64,000 nt of DNA from Ceratodon purpureus (lineage: Eukaryota > Streptophyta > Bryopsida > Pseudoditrichales > Ditrichaceae): positions 16,713,657 to 16,777,656 of the forward strand of contig CM026431.1 of the NCBI GenBank assembly GCA_014871385.1, in the 5' to 3' direction. The notes under the pieces are model-generated. The model worked only from the letters and a program-made list of their open reading frames with translations, did no database searches and was not told the origin of the DNA. The translations under genes were made by a program, and so were the position numbers. Shown piece by piece: positions 49,112-59,710 of this stretch (its first letter is position 1; every line of letters starts with the position of its first letter).

Positions 49112-50174
49112 ATCGAATATTCTGGACACTTGCTTCGTGTTGCCACCTCATGATTTAAACATATGGTATCTGAAATTCTTATTCAACTATAACTGAAAAC
49201 ATAGTTGCAATTAAAACAATCATCCAATTTATCTGAAATAATTATATATGCCAATTCACACGATTCTTTAGATGTTTACAGATGTAAGATTATTGAACAT
49301 TAATAGCAGTCACAACCACCAAACAGTAAAAAAAAGTTAGACCACGAATTTGTTGCTAAAAGAAAGATTTGCCCCCACCCTCGCTTGTCCGATGAGGGTG
49401 TGTACTTTTACTCTTGCAATGAATTTTTTTCATTCGCTTCAAAAAAACAAAAAAACAAAAAAAATTAAAAAAAATAAATAAATAATCTGGAAAAATATTC
49501 AAGACTGTTGATGTGTTCAATTGTTGGAATTTGAAATTGAGGAAGTATTGAGGAAATTATGGTTGTTCTGACTTTTGAAATCAGGGCCTTGGGTATTTTA
49601 ATAATTTACATGGTGGGGACCATGGTTATGCCCAGATATGGCCCACATCTTTACATCATTGAGCAAGAGCAGTTCAATGAGATGAAACCCATTGACAGAA
49701 CATTGTATTGTACTGTACCCAATTTATTGCAGTGACCACCAATAATTGCCATCTGTCAAGAAGCAATTAGGGAGTTGGAGATAGGGTCTCATAAGTATAT
49801 AAATGTATCTTATCCTGATGGTGCTTATCTTCAAATTCAGATTGACTTCAGGCACCCTTTGGGCATCCCTGCAGTCTGCAGAATCCAGCTGCTCCAACTT
49901 CCCCAAAATATTGCATCTAGTTGATGGGTGCGAATCAGAATTCAGAACCACAACACAGTTTTCCTTTCTGATTGGAAAGGGCATCAACTAGCCCTAGCAG
50001 GCTGGTCATCTGCGGAACTGTCTAAATCTCCCCATCGAGGCTCGGAGCTCAGGTTCGGGAGGGATGGGAAGGGTGGGGCAAATCTTTGCCCCTATTTTTA
50101 TGTATGAGTGGGGCCCTAATGATCTTTACAGGACCTCTAAGTAATAATTTGGGGTTTGTGGTCTCAAATTTAGC

Positions 50175-50175
<1 letters not shown>

Positions 50176-50216
<41 letters not shown>
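50176..50216. repeat. Poly-A tract, 41 bases
   Basis: An uninterrupted A41 on the plus strand, followed by CCAAAAAAGCCCCC. Confidence 0.95.
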
Positions 50217-50218
<2 letters not shown>

Positions 50219-51546
50219 AAAAAAGCCCCCAAAACATGAAAAAGTAGAAAAATATAACCAACCAAGCCACGCTCGTTTGGGAGAAATAAAGAGACCTGTC
50301 ATTTGCTATTTGGGCCATGCTCAGGTACATGAATGAGTAAGACGAATAGTGTGGAATAGCACGTAATAAGAAATAGTTGACATTGACCTTCTAAGAGTCT
50401 CCATAATCTATTACTTGTTATTATGGACATGTTACACTCTCAAAATCTTGGGCGATAGACCTTCTTTTTGTCTTAAAAGAGAAGTTTGGGGCACATAGGC
50501 GGAGTTATTGAGTTACTCCTTGTTGTAGATCAAAATTGGTTAACTTGCATATTGAAAGAGAAAAAGGAGGAAGGAGCTTTACAAAAAGTGGAGAACATTT
50601 TATTTTAAAGACACATTAACTCTGTCAATGTTCATAGGTATAGAAGAAATGAAACCTTACTATTTAAATTGAATCTAATTGAGCAAAATTGGATTTGAGA
50701 GCTTTGGAAGCTAGTAGCTTGCAATTGATTGTGAGGGTCTTGAATTGTCCATTTGCAATTAACAGCCTTCTTATGGATGCATTCTTCCTCTTTGGCACAT
50801 TTGACTTTCTCATCATGTAATTTTGCTTCTTGTCATCCTTTCCATTTTAATTTTTGGTGAATTTTTATTTTATTTATTTGTAATTTTGTTGTGCTTATAA
50901 TTTCTCGTCAACGTCATTTCTCGCCATCTTCTATTCAATTATTGAAAAACTATAATTCTGTTGTCAAAACATTCGTTTTGATGTGATATATCAATGGTTT
51001 AGAGTGTTTTACCTTCTTGCAACCACTACTTTACGCAACATTCAAATGTGTATATACAAAGAAAAGTTTTGGTAGAGGACGGAGCTTCTTACCCAGTAGT
51101 TCCTCCAACAACTCAGGGTGCTCTCATTAGCACACTACACGCATAGAAGTATTGCATATTAAAGTCTTTGGGCTTAGTGATCCTAATTCACTTTGATTCA
51201 TGTGGAATTTAACAAAGGCACTGGCTTCACTACTATTAAAGACTTGCAACAAACTCATTTGAAATGCCAAAGCTATATTATTCCATATCCACACATTGAG
51301 TATCTAAAATCCTATATGGATATTGGTACAATTAATGCCATAAGTAGCGCAAGGCTTAATCATTGCGCTAGATTCCTTTTTATTAAAAACAAGCCAACAA
51401 ATTCATAAATCTAATAGTCATTGTATGCTTCAATCCCTAACTGACAATCTTCCACATTTGTGCTTTTTTAGAATTTGGGCATGTACTCATGAATTCAATT
51501 TATATAGAGATTTTCTGAATTTTTAAAAGAAAACATGTTGATTTAA

Positions 51547-51952
51547 CCCCTACAGGACAATTGTCCTGGAATGGACTTTTTAAAAATTTGGGCAGGTTCC
51601 TAGAATTCCAATTGAATTTCTAAATCTTTAAAAAAATAATGTAGGTAGGCATTTTGAAGAGGTTTGTGCAAAATTTTTTAATTTTTTTTTTGAACATACT
51701 AAAAAAAAGTTACGGGGTTTTGAGTGTCAAAAGCTGCATTCAGCCAAACTTCGCGCAAGTTCACAGCCACTGTGAATGCAGCAAATTCTGCCCAAAACTA
51801 CCCAAAATTGCCAAAATCGCCAAAATCTGCCAAAATCTGCCCAAAGACAAAACTTTACTAATTTAGACCTCAACTTTGCAAAATCCACCTTGCTTTAAAG
51901 AGGGGCTGTTTTTAGGCAGTTTTGATGAAAAATACCCTCAGAACTTTAGGGG
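51547..51952. mobile_element. Candidate TTAA-target MITE (piggyBac-like ends), 406 bp
   Basis: TTAA occurs on both sides (51543-51546 and 51953-51956). Just inside, the left end reads CCCCTACAG and the right end is the complement of CCCCTAAAG, a short terminal inverted repeat. PiggyBac elements duplicate TTAA and end in CCCy. The interior is AT-rich with a small tandem of GCCAAAATC-type units (about 51808-51845) and no open frame. The short inverted repeat makes this suggestive, not certain. The AGGGGTTAA end recurs at 61495-61503 and 37076-37084. Confidence 0.55.
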
Positions 51953-51956
51953 TTAA

Positions 51957-53128
51957 GAATCCTGTAGATATTTTATTTATAAATTATCGGCGTTGAGATT
52001 AATAGTCATGATGCTCTAAACGTCAAATGATGCTCCTTGAGAAGGTGCAGCAACTCAAATACTCAATGATGGGGCGGGGCGTTCTTTGACTTTTTTGGAT
52101 GGCATTTGCCTAAGCTGGACCACTTCCACTGTAGAATAGTGAAGATAGTTGGATTTGTAGGGGGCGAGGGCGGAGTCCGTAAGGGTGAGGAAGGGATCAA
52201 GAAATTAATTGCGGGTTCAAGGTTCTGCGGGGATGGATCAGAGAGCTCGAAGGCGGATAACATAAGTGGAAGTAGGAAAAGGGGACATATAGCAAGGAGG
52301 ACACGTGGCGGGTAGACTGAGCGAAGCGGCTAGAGAGGTAGGGCGCCACAAAGTATTGGTAGTCATCTCAGACTGACTAGGCTAGCGTAACCAGTGTTCA
52401 AGGGATTAGCATTTAAGGAGGAAAGAACTCTAGAAATAGTATGGTTGCATAAGGAATCAATCTACATCATTCAAAAATTTAATGCTAGATTTGTAAGGCA
52501 AAATGATTTTGGAGAGGGACTCTGTAGAGATAGGAGAGGCAGACAGTCACATGGGGGAGCCACTTTGCAACGTAGAGCGAGGAGAGAAGAAGGAAGAAAA
52601 GATCATAGATCCGTTGGGGCTCATATGGGAGCGGGGAAAGGAACTTTGCAAAAGTAGGAAACAAGTGCGGGAGCATAGAAGGGGAGATAGGGAATGAAAG
52701 TGGGGGCGGAGAAGGGGGTGAGGATTAGAAGCAGAAAAGGGGGGGGTTAAAGAACATTGTAGGGAGGATGGAAGGGGGGTTTAGGAACTTTGAAGGGGGC
52801 AAGAAAGGGGAGGTCGGGGACTTTTGCAGTTGTGAGCCACATGTTTAGAATGAAGCTCTGCTGGGGTTGGAACCCTTACAAGGCCTAGGATTTGGAGTCG
52901 GCATTGTTGAGGACAACTTAGAGGGGGCCTAGGATATTGGTATGAATTGCAATGCCACATTTATTATGACGTAGAGGATGTGAATTTTAGGACAGAATAT
53001 GAAATAAAAGCAACCAATTTTGATGCAATGAGGGGGGATTTTTTAGAAACATTTTACACATGCATTTGCGGAGATGGACACAACTTTATGATGATGATAC
53101 TATCATTCCTATACGGTAGAAGCAGAGA
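51957..53128. other. Gene-free stretch before the piggyBac relic
   Basis: 52100-52870 is GA/GGGG-rich with no recognisable product. A plus-strand frame at about 52947-53132 may be an eroded N-terminus of the neighbouring transposase relic, but it has no clear family match. No terminal repeat of the relic was identified here. Confidence 0.35.
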
Positions 53129-54820
53129 GTGAATATTTATGAGGTGCTCACACTTTGGAGAGGAAGTGAAGACTCCGTTTATGAGCATGATTTAAGCGAA
53201 AATGAAGATGAAGAAAGTGGATTGGAAGACCATGACAATGTAAAATATGTGTACCGCAATGAGACATGGAGGAAAAATCATTTCACATATGATCCACATC
53301 TTATGGATTTTCAAGTTGTCTCAATGTCAAATGTTTTTTGGAGGTCATTTCTTACAATGTTGTAATTGTTTAGGATGTTTTGCACACATCATATATTACA
53401 AAACATTGTGAGAGAAATAAATTGATATGCCACAGAGGTTGACGATTTGGAGAATACTATGAGAGGTGGAGAGTGGAAGGAATTTACGGTGTCAAAATTC
53501 AAGGCTTTCATGGCAATTTGGTTGTATATAGACATGAAGCGTCATCCAAACATGACGTCATATTGGCATAAAAGGGGCTCAATTTTTCATTTCTCTATTG
53601 TCTCTAGGATCATGATCCATTTCAATTAATGGATTTGACTAGATGTTTACACATCACTAATTTGGCAATGTACGTACGTGAGAAAGATTTGTTAAGTTAT
53701 GGTAAGTTGAGACAAATAAGGTGGTTGATAGAATGCATCATGGATAATTGTAGAAATTTGTGGAAGTTAAAAAAGTATTGCACTAATGACAAGATGATGA
53801 AACGTCACACAGGGTCTTGTTGCTCTTTGCGCTAGTATATGCTATAGAAACTACTAGAATGGGATATAAAGGTGTAGTGTTTAACGTGCTCCACATTAAA
53901 GTATGTGTCGAATTTTTTATTTATTGCAGAAAATGCTAGTTAGAAGAAGATGTCTCCATGTTGCTAAAGGTGAGCCAAAATTGGCATACAAAGTAGTCTT
54001 AGATCTCACGAGGGAAATATGTGGAAATGGACATATCACTAATATGGACAATTTTTTACAAGTATTGGACTTTTCAAGGACTTGCTCACGAAAGCAATTT
54101 ATAATATGGGCATTATACGATCCAATCGCAAAGGTTTGCCTTATGTGTTATGAAACACCAAGGTTTATATGAAGAGGGAACATTTGTAGATGGATTGGAG
54201 AATGCATGCATTGTGGTCAATTCCATCGGTGCTATAGAAAGTCAAAATTACCCATATTTCTTTTATCATTTCATGCCCATTCTACTACAACACCATGTTT
54301 GTCTATTCAAAGTGTGCCGCGTCGGAATGGAGCAACTTTTGACAACATCTCGACATGATACATCACCCATCAACTAGAGTATACCACTCACATGTCAGGA
54401 GTTGATGTTGCTGACGAACTTTGAGCTTTATATTGCACTTAAAATAGGTCGTACAAATGGTGGCACAAATCTTCTTTTTTGCTAGACATGATCGTTGTGA
54501 ACATGTTTTTTATGTACCTTGACAAATGTAAGAGTGCAATTCCAGTTCGTAAATCTATGATCCATATGCAGTTTAAAACAGAATTGTATGAGGTTTTATT
54601 GCAAAATTGGAATGGACGAGAATGGAGTGACTTGGTAGCGACCACTCGACATTGGGATTTATGTTTTCCAATATATCCAAAGAAGAGAAATCCTTGTATA
54701 GTATGCAATAAGGCCAAAACTAACTCGGATAAGAGGGTGCATTACTATCGTCCTTCATGCAATAACAAATACATATCACTTATAAATAGTACATGTTCCA
54801 AAAGTATCTTAATAATGTAA
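53129..54820 (+). pseudogene. Decayed piggyBac-type transposase
   Basis: Fragments in different frames line up in the order of piggyBac (DDE_Tnp_1_7) proteins. They are: an acidic N-terminal region (HDLSENEDEESGLEDHD); the helical region with KAFMAIWLYIDMKRHPNM; RCLHITNLAM...YGKLRQIRWLIECI; LAYKVVLDLTREICGNGH followed by MDNFLQVLDF (second catalytic Asp); HMSGVDVADEL (third and fourth Asp positions); and a Cys-rich tail CIVCNKAKTNSDKRVHYY. Stops (for example near 53362 and 53424) and several frameshifts break it, so it cannot make active enzyme. Such enzymes excise and insert DNA at TTAA. No flanking TTAA ends were assigned to this copy. Confidence 0.85.
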
Positions 54821-55488
54821 GTACCACATTTCCCTTTAGCTTTTATTTTATGGTCTTTGTAATGTGTATATTTATTTAGGTAAATGTAGCGTTCTTGAAA
54901 TTTGCCAATTAATCTTTTTAGTTTGTCTTTTCCTCCTCTAATTTACTTATAAATTTTTTATAGTCTATACCTCAAATCTCAATAATTATAACTTCATAAA
55001 ATAAATTGTGTATCTCCAATTTGTTTGATTACGGATGTGATAGAGAAGTGGTAGGTAGGAGAAACTAGATTTTTTTTTGATGCTCACATCCATTTTTTCT
55101 ATTACAAAGATGGGATTGAGTGTTGAGGCATGGAAGAAGACGTGGCTGACAGGGGGAAGGTGGCGGGCTGGGGGACGGGCAATCCGGGCGGATGGATGGG
55201 CTGGTATTCAAAACAATCTCCTTCTCTCTATACGGGGTAGGGTACGCTAGAATTTTGTGAGCTCAATTGGTCGTGGGGGCGCACGGTAAGCTTCTTTGCT
55301 CGGACATCACCCCCCAGCCAGATATGTATTGTGGAGCTTCCCGTGCTGTCTTTATCTCCGCAGTTGAGTCTATTGGTGTGTCTCCAATTTAGAATTGCGC
55401 TTTCATCCAACGGAGCTCAATCGGGTTTGAGGTTCGGATTTACTCGTCATAGAGTTCTATCTTTGTAGTGTCTCTGTTGTCTTCTGCG
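54821..55488. other. Spacer between two transposase relics
   Basis: No gene is visible. 54821-55030 is AT-rich and may include 3' sequence of the piggyBac relic. 55100-55488 has more balanced composition and may be the left flank of the Harbinger element. I searched by eye for terminal repeats and found none convincing. Confidence 0.35.
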
Positions 55489-56670
55489 ATGGACCACAGA
55501 TTGGATCCTCGTAACGTAGCTTTATTCTTGCCGCCCCTTGTCCTGTTGGTATAGAATGTGGTGGACACAATGTTTCGCCCTCTGGAGTCCATACCCCCGG
55601 ATGAGGGTGACGGTGAAGTAGATGTCAGTCTGGTTCACGAGACCTTCGTGAATCTGAATGCCATAGTAGCGTCAGTCCTCCATGACTTCCGCATAATCCA
55701 TGCGAGCACATTGTTGGACCAAGAGCTGGGTTGGTGGATACTACCCCGCTCAACCTCTTGGTTCTCTCGATTTGTGCTTCAAGAGTACGACGATAACGGT
55801 GGTTAGAGAAATTCGGCATGACAAAGTCTGCGGTGTTCAGCTTGACTAACCTGCTTCGTCCCCATATTGAAAGACAAAATACACATTACCGTCTTGCGAT
55901 TCACCTTGTTGTCCGTGTCGCATGTGCACTATTTAAGTTGTGCCAGGAAGCATGCCTCTTGCTTTGTACAGAGTTTTTTGCAATTAGAACCAGCACAACA
56001 TTCGCTATAATCCGAGATGTTGTGAAGGCCATAAGCAATGAACTGAGGGATGAGATCTCTTGGCCTATGGAGAATAGATTGCAGTTTATAATGGCTCAAT
56101 TCCGTGAGTTTTCTGGATTGTCGGAGGTGGTGGGGGCTATCGACGGGACGCACTTCCATATAAAGGAGCCTAGTGATAGTCCTATAGACTACTTCTATTT
56201 CAAGAGCGGAGGTTTTACAATGCAGTGTCAGGCGGTTGGAGACCGTGACTGAAAATTCATCAATTTATCTGTTGGAATGTTGGGGTCTACAAATGACGCT
56301 CGGCAGCTTTGGAGGTCGATGTTGTATCAGAAGGCCACCACCACTTTGCTCTTTGATCCTCCTGATTTGATTGAAGGTTTTGTACCTTACCTCATTGGTG
56401 ACAAAGGATACCCGATTTTTCCTTAATTAATTACTCCCTACCGCGATGTCTCTGGAGGTCGTAGATCTGTCCAAGAGCAATTGTTTAATCGTAAACTATC
56501 GTAGGCAAAGAATTCGTGTGGTAGAAAATGCCTTTGGTATTTTGAAACAAAATTTCCGTGAACTGTACAATGCCTCAGATTTGCACGTCACTCTTCTACC
56601 CAACGTTGTTGTGTATTGCTGTATTCTTCATAACCTCCTCCTTGACCAGACATCGGAGATAGGTTGCTAG
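55489..56670 (+). pseudogene. Decayed PIF/Harbinger transposase (DDE_4 type)
   Basis: Reading across frames gives a recognisable PIF/Harbinger transposase. There is an N-terminal helical part (MTKSAVFSLTNLLRPHI and on), then VVGAIDGTHFHIKEP with the first catalytic Asp, DYFYFKSGG, LSVGMLGSTNDARQLW with the second Asp, LIGDKGYPIFP, LITPYRD, LFNRKLS, and RVVENAFGILKQNFREL with the Glu. All three DDE residues are still readable. The frame is broken by a stop near 55555, a frameshift near 55797, a TGA near 56250, a TAA near 56424 and a frameshift near 56500, so the copy is dead. It converges with the Myb-like ORF on the minus strand. Confidence 0.87.
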
Positions 56671-57489
56671 CTATGTTGCAACGGGAGGGGATGGCGCCGG
56701 TAGTCGATGAAGACTCGGTATAGGAGCGCTCTGCAGAAGACAGCCCTCCTCCGAACGAAGTACATGGCGAGAGAAAGAGAATCCGCTTGGCTGCATACCT
56801 AGTGCAGAAGAGAGTTTGAATGACAATGAGGTATGCGGTGGAGGAAGGGTCGAAGGGGGAGGGGTGAGAGGTCTAGGTGGGTAGGGAGTACAGCCTAGAT
56901 GCGGCCTCCTTTCTGGTAAGTGATTACAACCGTGATCGGTATGCTTGAATTTTGATGTTGCCTCATAGTTCTGTTTTATTGATGAGCAAGGGAAGAAAAG
57001 GTGAGAGAGACATGAAGGCAATATTGTTTTTATTTTGGCCTTTTACGGGCGTATGATATAACTAAGCACTAACTACTTGGCATTGATTGATTCAACACTG
57101 TGCAGTAGATGTAAGACAATACTACAAAGGAAACAGAAAGGAAAACGGGATACAAGGTAAGCTCATGTACTACACTACAAAATCCATCTTCTTGGTACGC
57201 TCAATTCATTGTAGCATAAGTGATGTGACCACCAAGGAAGGTATACTAACCTTGACGCTCTATATTGCAGGTCCATCTTCTATACCGGCAGGAAGGACGT
57301 CGTCCCACGCACAAGTTGAAGGAACATGAGCAGGGAGAGGGATCGTTTGGGGGGGGGGGGGGGTAGTGGGGTACGGTGCGTGAAATTGCCGTTGCAAGAT
57401 TCGCAATGGGAGTTACGACCATTTGCTGGTTCATGAGACCAAGCCTTGTATGCTCCTATGCTATCCACACATTCTTCAAAGTCTGTCAA
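56671..57489. other. Spacer between the two Harbinger ORFs
   Basis: No protein is recognised. Part is probably 3' sequence of the transposase relic. A G-run of about 15 lies at 57349-57363. Pro-rich minus-strand frames at 56671-57021 and 57280-57489 could be the eroded C-terminal end of the opposing ORF. Confidence 0.35.
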
Positions 57490-57947
57490 TCTCTTTTAGG
57501 CTTATAGTCAAGTTGTTCCTTGAAGTGTCTGGTTTGCATTTGAAGCTTCTCCTTCTCCGTGTTTTTTTGTGTTTCATTGATGTCGCTGAGAACCTCGACC
57601 ATCTACTCTGCACTCTTTGATACTCCTTCTGCTAATAGACTCGCCTCTGCAAAATAAATTCTTTCTATGGCATATATTGCCTAAGCTCTTCCTGAACTCC
57701 ATAGCCGCTGAGGTGGCAGTTGACGACAGAATGTGGATCTCATCTAGTCTTCTACCATGTCTTAACATCGGGGGTATTGACCGCGCCAGAGCAGAGAGCC
57801 CACTAGGCGCAGCGAGGTTGTTTCCTATCTCTGTGGGTTGAGAGCCTAGGGCAGAGTTTGGTGGTGATCCTCCCACCGTAGGCGATGCATTGAGGTTGAT
57901 ATCTTCAATCATTTGTCGTGGGCTCCAAAAGGGGAATCTTTGTCTCC

Positions 57948-58293
57948 CATTAGGAGAAATGTGGGGTCTCTAAAAGGCCTTGTTAGACAGCCCAAGGTAG
58001 GTGAACTTCCTGCCCACACATGCCTCTCTAAGTAGTCCTATTGGTGAATATCCTGCCCGCTGAGATCGTCAGGAGCTACAATGTTGAGAGCGTCATTACT
58101 GCTGGCACTGTTGACTGCATTGACATCAATGGCACACTCCGTTGCTGGCAGCAATTGGCTGGACCCACAAAATTTACTGTTGGCAAAAACGTGGCACCAT
58201 TGGTGCTAAGAGATAAAGTGCATGGGTTTCATCAAAATCTTAGGCACGTGGGAAACCCAAAGGCCTTTTAGAGACCCCAGATTTTCCCTAATG
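57948..58293. mobile_element. 346-bp element with 34-bp terminal inverted repeats
   Basis: The left end 57948-57981 and right end 58260-58293 are reverse complements over 34 bp with three mismatches, including a perfect 19-bp core GGGGTCTCTAAAAGGCCTT. The interior has no protein. It sits inside the Harbinger Myb-like ORF. No clean target duplication is visible, so the superfamily is not assigned. Confidence 0.75.
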
Positions 58294-58304
58294 CCCGGGT
58301 GAGA

Positions 58305-59025
58305 GCACAATAAAGTGTACCACAAAGTGCAACATGTGATCACTAGGATGTGAATATGAAGTGTGATGTTTTTTATTGCTCAAAGCTGATTTTGAGCATT
58401 TTGGTGTAGTTTTTGAGCATTTTAGTCACTTTTTAAGGTGTCACAAGGTATCTTACAGGCATCTCCATAAAAAAAACATCTTCAATTGAAACTTAATTTG
58501 ACCACTAGTTCTAAATCATGAAAATGAACTTTTCCAAAGTCTTAATTTCTTCATTTGGGGCCTTCTATTGTCTTTAGAGGATGTTTTTTCCAATTTAAAA
58601 AACAATGTTCGGTAAAAAAAACCTCACAAAAAGTTTCGTCAAAAATAGCTCCCTGAAAACGTCCTAACGAAACTTTTCGGCGGTACAAACTTCCAAAGGA
58701 ATTGCTTAGTCCCATTTTTGAAACCGCAATTCACAATCGGAGGGTACAACGCAGTCAAAAGTGATTTCTAACATTTGTGCACTCTTTTTTGTCCACTTCT
58801 TCAAATGATTGCATTCACTTTGGATCACTTGCCATGACTCGTAAGGCTTCGTAAAAGGCACATATCGGTTCCAAAATTTCATAGACTCAAGATGACCAAG
58901 TCTATTTTCTATACCAAAAGCCCCTTCCAACATATCATCAAATTATATGTCACTTTTCTTAGTGTTTACAACAATGGCTGAAATTGGCAATGAGCTAAGC
59001 ACTTTTGTGGTACACTTTATTGTGC
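58305..59025. mobile_element. 721-bp element with 26/27-bp terminal inverted repeats
   Basis: The left end (58305-58330) starts GCACAATAAAGTGTACCACA and ends AAGTGC. The right end (58999-59025) is its reverse complement with one extra base. It begins 11 bp from the end of the 346-bp element and directly follows the Harbinger ORF linker. The interior is AT-rich with one short minus-strand open frame (58706-58933) of unknown nature. No target duplication is obvious, so the superfamily is unknown. Confidence 0.8.
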
Positions 59026-59710
59026 TTCCCCCGCCCCGTCTATAGTGGACGTAGTATGTGGGGGAGGACTTGGGAAACCCCCTTCTCCAGCCAGGATGGA
59101 CAATGGTCTATGGCTCCCCCCTATTGAGACTTCTCGTGACTCTGTCGATGTCAAGGGAATCAGAGAATTGATCCCTCCAAGTCCTACCGGCCACCCCTCC
59201 TCTGCCGTCTCCTCCATTCCATCTATACTTGTCAATCCATCTTCATGCTGTGGGGGGTAGTAGTTAGAGTCATTGGGGTCCATGGTGTCTTGGGCATGGG
59301 GTCGATTGAGGGTACCCTTGTCTTTGAGCCATTCGGCCATATTCCAATAGGCCACTCAATGAAACGCCTTCAGAAGCTTATAGAGCTTCTTCTCCTCTGC
59401 AATGGTGTCTCTGAAGTAGTCCTCTAAATTTTGCCTTGTCCTTGAGTGAAAATCCCATATCTTTTTTAAATTAGGAAGTAGGGTGCTCCATTTGTACTTG
59501 CAGGCATCTCTGTCCCTTTCTACATCCCCTTCTCCCTTGAAAATGTTCAAGATCATGGCCATTTTGCCTCACTTCCCTAACTCGGGACACATAAATTCTC
59601 TAGCGCCCTCCATAGACTACTTGTCCAATGTATACTCTTGGCGCTTGGCCTCGATAAGTGCAAGGATCTCTGCTTTGCTCCAATTCGGATCTCTTTCCTT
59701 CTTGCTGGAA

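Larger units (their letters stand above)
48701..51542. other. Gene-free region with an A41 run and a short duplication
   Basis: I cannot support any gene here. A 21-bp unit (TTGATGCTGCACTTTCAAAG plus G) is tandemly duplicated at 49070-49111. An A41 run at 50176-50216 could be a retroposed poly-A tail on the plus strand, but no LINE, SINE or processed gene is recognisable before it. The rest is AT-rich with only short open frames. Confidence 0.45.
57490..59710 (-). pseudogene. Decayed Myb/trihelix-like second ORF of the Harbinger element, interrupted
   Basis: On the minus strand from about 59710 the reading gives NWSKAEILALIEAKRQEY, a stop, EGAREFMCPELGK, a stop, ILNIFKGEGDVERDRDACKY followed by KWSTLLPNLKKIWDFHSRTR, then a stop and an acidic linker to 59027. 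This looks like the Myb/SANT or trihelix DNA-binding protein that PIF/Harbinger elements encode beside the transposase. The reading then hits two inserted elements (59025-58305 and 58293-57948). It resumes at about 57940 with a linker and a charged helical tail (NETQKNTEKEKLQMQTRHFK and on), as expected of the C-terminus. Several in-frame stops show it is dead. Confidence 0.62.

Noticed and set aside
48897-49151. 84-codon minus-strand frame with a 7-residue repeat
   Set aside because: No family match, no splice context and no neighbouring exon; the repeat is only a 21-bp duplication.
50176-50216. A41 run as a retroposon tail
   Set aside because: No LINE, SINE or processed-gene body and no flanking target duplication could be seen.
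58706-58933. 75-codon minus-strand frame inside the 721-bp element as a transposase
   Set aside because: Too short and without catalytic motifs or recognisable similarity.
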